Shown here piece by piece: positions 61,471 to 64,000 of a stretch of 64,000 nt of DNA. A program made the translations under genes and the position numbers. Source of the DNA: Vitellaria paradoxa (taxonomy: Eukaryota; Streptophyta; Magnoliopsida; Ericales; Sapotaceae); the NCBI GenBank assembly GCA_019916065.1, contig CM034234.1:7228342-7292341 (forward strand), written 5' to 3'. The number at the start of each line of letters is the position of its first letter. Position 1 is the first letter of the stretch. The notes under the pieces are model-generated. The model was not told where the DNA came from. It saw only the letters and a program-made list of their open reading frames with translations, and searched no databases.

Positions 61471-64000
61471 TTTATTATATTAAACATTGTAGCAATTTTA
61501 TATGGTTAAAAATTGATGAGGTGTTTGTAAGCTAGCTTGTGTATTTTCTTCTAAGGCGTGGGAGTCATTTTGAGTTATTATTAACCTCTTGTTTTTTCGT
61601 CTGTTCTTCAACTCTTGACTTTAGTGTTTTGCCACTATTATGTTATGATGTGTGAGATTAGATATTATATGATTAATTATTATTATTATTTTTTTCATTT
61701 TTATTTATATGGTGTTTGTATGATTGGTGGAATGTGAAAAAAAGCCTGTACGGATATAAATTAATCCTTTGGTTTATTGGAAAGGTTGGCACCATCTTGT
61801 TTATAACAAATAATAAATCCACGCCATGTGGCCCTAATTGCGGTGAGTGCACTGTGGCTGAAATTGTTTACAGTCCCACAGCTCTTATTGAAACAAAAAA
61901 TTTGGAATCTTTTGTGTTTCATCTCCTCAATACATCCGAAGGCAAGTCTTGATTGGAATTTCCAGCTATAACATTAGGCTGAAATTGTTTCGTACTTTCG
62001 AGTCGTGGGCCTAATGGTCCTCAAAACCAAAGCGAGGCCACAATTTTGGTCAAGATGTTGAAACTTCTTTCCCTGCTTTTGCCTAATCAATCTAACCTAG
62101 ATTGTGTAAATACTTGAAAGTTACATAAAAAAAAAAGAAAATTATTTTACCAAATATTCTTTATAAAATGTGAAATGAAAATAATGTAATAGTAATATTT
62201 CTCTAATAAAAAGAAGACTTTCTAATGAGTTGTTTTTATTTAAAAAAATGACAGGCTTGCTAGTTTGTATATTATGGATGTGTTTGAAGTGATAAAAAAT
62301 GAGATAAATTAGATAAGTTATGTGTTTGTAATTCATACAATGAGAAAAAAAATGAATCATTTTAAGGGATTTTTAAAAGTTTACATCAAACCAGACTGAG
62401 TTTATTTTCGTCCTTATTTACATAAAAAAGATTAACTAATTGTATAGCATTATTCAGAAGTAAATTGTTTGTTAGGAGCAAATAAAAAACCTCTTACTTC
62501 ATTATTTTTTTCTCCCAGCAAATAATTTTTATTACTTTTAGGGGGCATTTAGAGTCCAAAAAACTCAAAAAACTTTAAAATCTGCCATGGTCTCAAACTC
62601 CAAAAAATTTCAAAAGCCATTGGAACGAACCAAAATGGTGCGTTCCAATGGATTTTGTCAGAATTTAAAAAAATTAATCTGACATTTGTATAAAAAATTA
62701 TACAAAATTTCAAAAATTTTTAAACTCTTCCACTAAAATTTTGACACATGTCACTTTATATAATTTTTAACAATTTTATATTAAATCAAACATAAATATT
62801 TAATAATCATTACACAATAATTTTAAAATTCACTTTTGGAAACTTTTGATTTTTGTTGGGGTTTTAAACGCCCCCTTAATCATTCTATTGATTTAATTTA
62901 TATATTTGATTGAGATTTGCACTATTTATATAAGCGATGATATTCAATTGAAATTAAATATATGTGAATAAATGAGAGCACAATTCATTAAACCAAAGTA
63001 TATTATCATCTAAAAAATCTCAAATTATTAAAAGGCTATAGTCAGTATATAATAATATATGCAATTTTAAATATATATATATATATATATCCACAATCAT
63101 TGGATGGGTTCTAGAAGGAGGAACACTTTTCTGATCGAAATAAGCCTAAACAGCCTGTGGTGTCGCCTTGCCGAGGAGATAACGGTCAGTACAATTATAG
63201 ATGTTTGATTGGAAAAAAGTAAATTAAAAAAGATATAGTAAAAGTATAAAAATTTGATGAAGAGATGATATATAATAAAATTTAATTAAAAAAATATAAA
63301 AAATTAATAAAATTTAATTAATTTTAATAAATTAAACATCCTCCTAAATTTAAGAATCCTTACATCAGCCTCGAGTGCCTTGTATGGACGGACAGCAGAA
63401 ATTTATCTAGTAATATCCATGTATTATTAAACTTGTAACTCTCATGTAAGCCTTACATGAATTAACGGATGTTAAAATTTACCAACTACACTGATTGAGT
63501 TATTCTTTATTTATAAATTATCACAACCACGTCATTTAGTAATATTTCCAAATTCTATATAAAAACAAAAAACAAAAACAAAAACAAAATAGCCTTATAA
63601 CTTGAAAATAAAAATTCTATAAAATTCTACTCTAATTATAATTTTACCACTCTGACGTCATTCTCTTTCTTCTTTTTGGGGGTTTAAGGGGTGTTTAATG
63701 TAAAAAAAATACAAATATAATCAATCTAACCTCGATATTGTAGGGAAGTGTTTGGCAACGAAATTTTTAGTAAAAAATTACTAACTTTTGATTTTTAAGT
63801 GTTTGACAAACCACTAATTTTTATCAATTTTCTCCTCTATTAAAATAACTTTTCAACTTAAAAGTTACTAAAAATTATTAAAAGTTACTAAAGATTGTTA
63901 AAAGTTATCAAAAAAATTACCAAACATTTAAAAGTTGTAAAAAGTTACTGAAAATTATCAAAAATTATTATTTGTTTCACCAAACATATCAAAAATTATA
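61471..64000. other. AT-rich intergenic DNA to the window end
   Basis: No gene. MITE-like units near 62,275-62,395 ('gtgtttgaagtgataaaaaa'), 62,540-62,875 (ends 'gggggcatttagagtccaaa' and 'gttttaaacgcccccttaat', clear terminal inverted repeats around GGGGGC), 63,206-63,345 (common family) and from about 63,745. The small frame at 61,716-61,952 (CGPNCGECTV) is not recognised. TA microsatellite at 63,071-63,090. Confidence 0.5.

Noticed and set aside
61716..61952. 78-codon frame containing CGPNCGECTVAEIV
   Set aside because: The cysteine pattern looked like a small secreted protein, but there is no signal peptide, no known family fit and no promoter context.

Overview
The window is nuclear DNA from a flowering plant, most likely a eudicot. 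The evidence is long AT-rich intergenic DNA, GT-AG introns, a CACTA transposon of plant type, a Copia retrotransposon with a plant-type primer-binding site, many MITE-like repeats, and genes of plant-only families (UGT73-type glycosyltransferases, a CYP92A-like P450 relic, a FREE1-like relic). I cannot name the species. A run of exactly 100 N (1932-2031) marks an assembly gap.

Layout. 1-13,000 is gene-free repeat DNA. It holds copy A of a ~7.9-kb duplicated block (2,032-9,972), which contains a 3.0-kb solo-LTR-like element and a 3.5-kb structure with ~0.5-kb inverted arms. UGT copy 1 (13,017-14,499) has one frameshift and UGT copy 2 (16,744-18,223) has many. A small hAT element and an AACCGGT-rich inverted-repeat element follow. 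Copy B of the block (20,765-28,664) then leads to UGT copy 3 (29,707-31,191), the only intact host gene I can support: 494 codons, a complete PSPG box and the expected catalytic His and Asp.

31,764-31,965 is the 5' stump of a CYP92A-like P450. A 10.6-kb CACTA element (32,970-43,525) follows. Its termini match, it has a TAT target duplication, and both genes can be read through every splice site: a 1,092-aa TNP2-type transposase and a 377-aa En/Spm accessory protein. It looks structurally complete. From 47,295 there is a FREE1-like exon relic. A 6.65-kb Copia element (47,795-54,444) sits just downstream of it in inverse orientation, and a solo LTR of the same family lies at 58,453-58,860. Near the right end a UGT 5' fragment (60,838-61,145) is followed by a tRNA-derived SINE with a 15-bp target duplication.

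How the parts relate. The window is a decaying tandem array of UGT73-type genes that was spread partly by duplication of a repeat-laden block and then filled by transposons of several classes. UGT73 enzymes act in the cytosol and transfer sugar from UDP-sugar to small acceptors such as terpenoids, flavonoids or xenobiotics. A P450 stump beside them may be a trace of a former oxidation-glycosylation gene pair, but only one UGT still looks functional. I found no wholly new system. The most notable items are the apparently autonomous CACTA element with its unusual repeat arrays, and the paired long-armed inverted structures.
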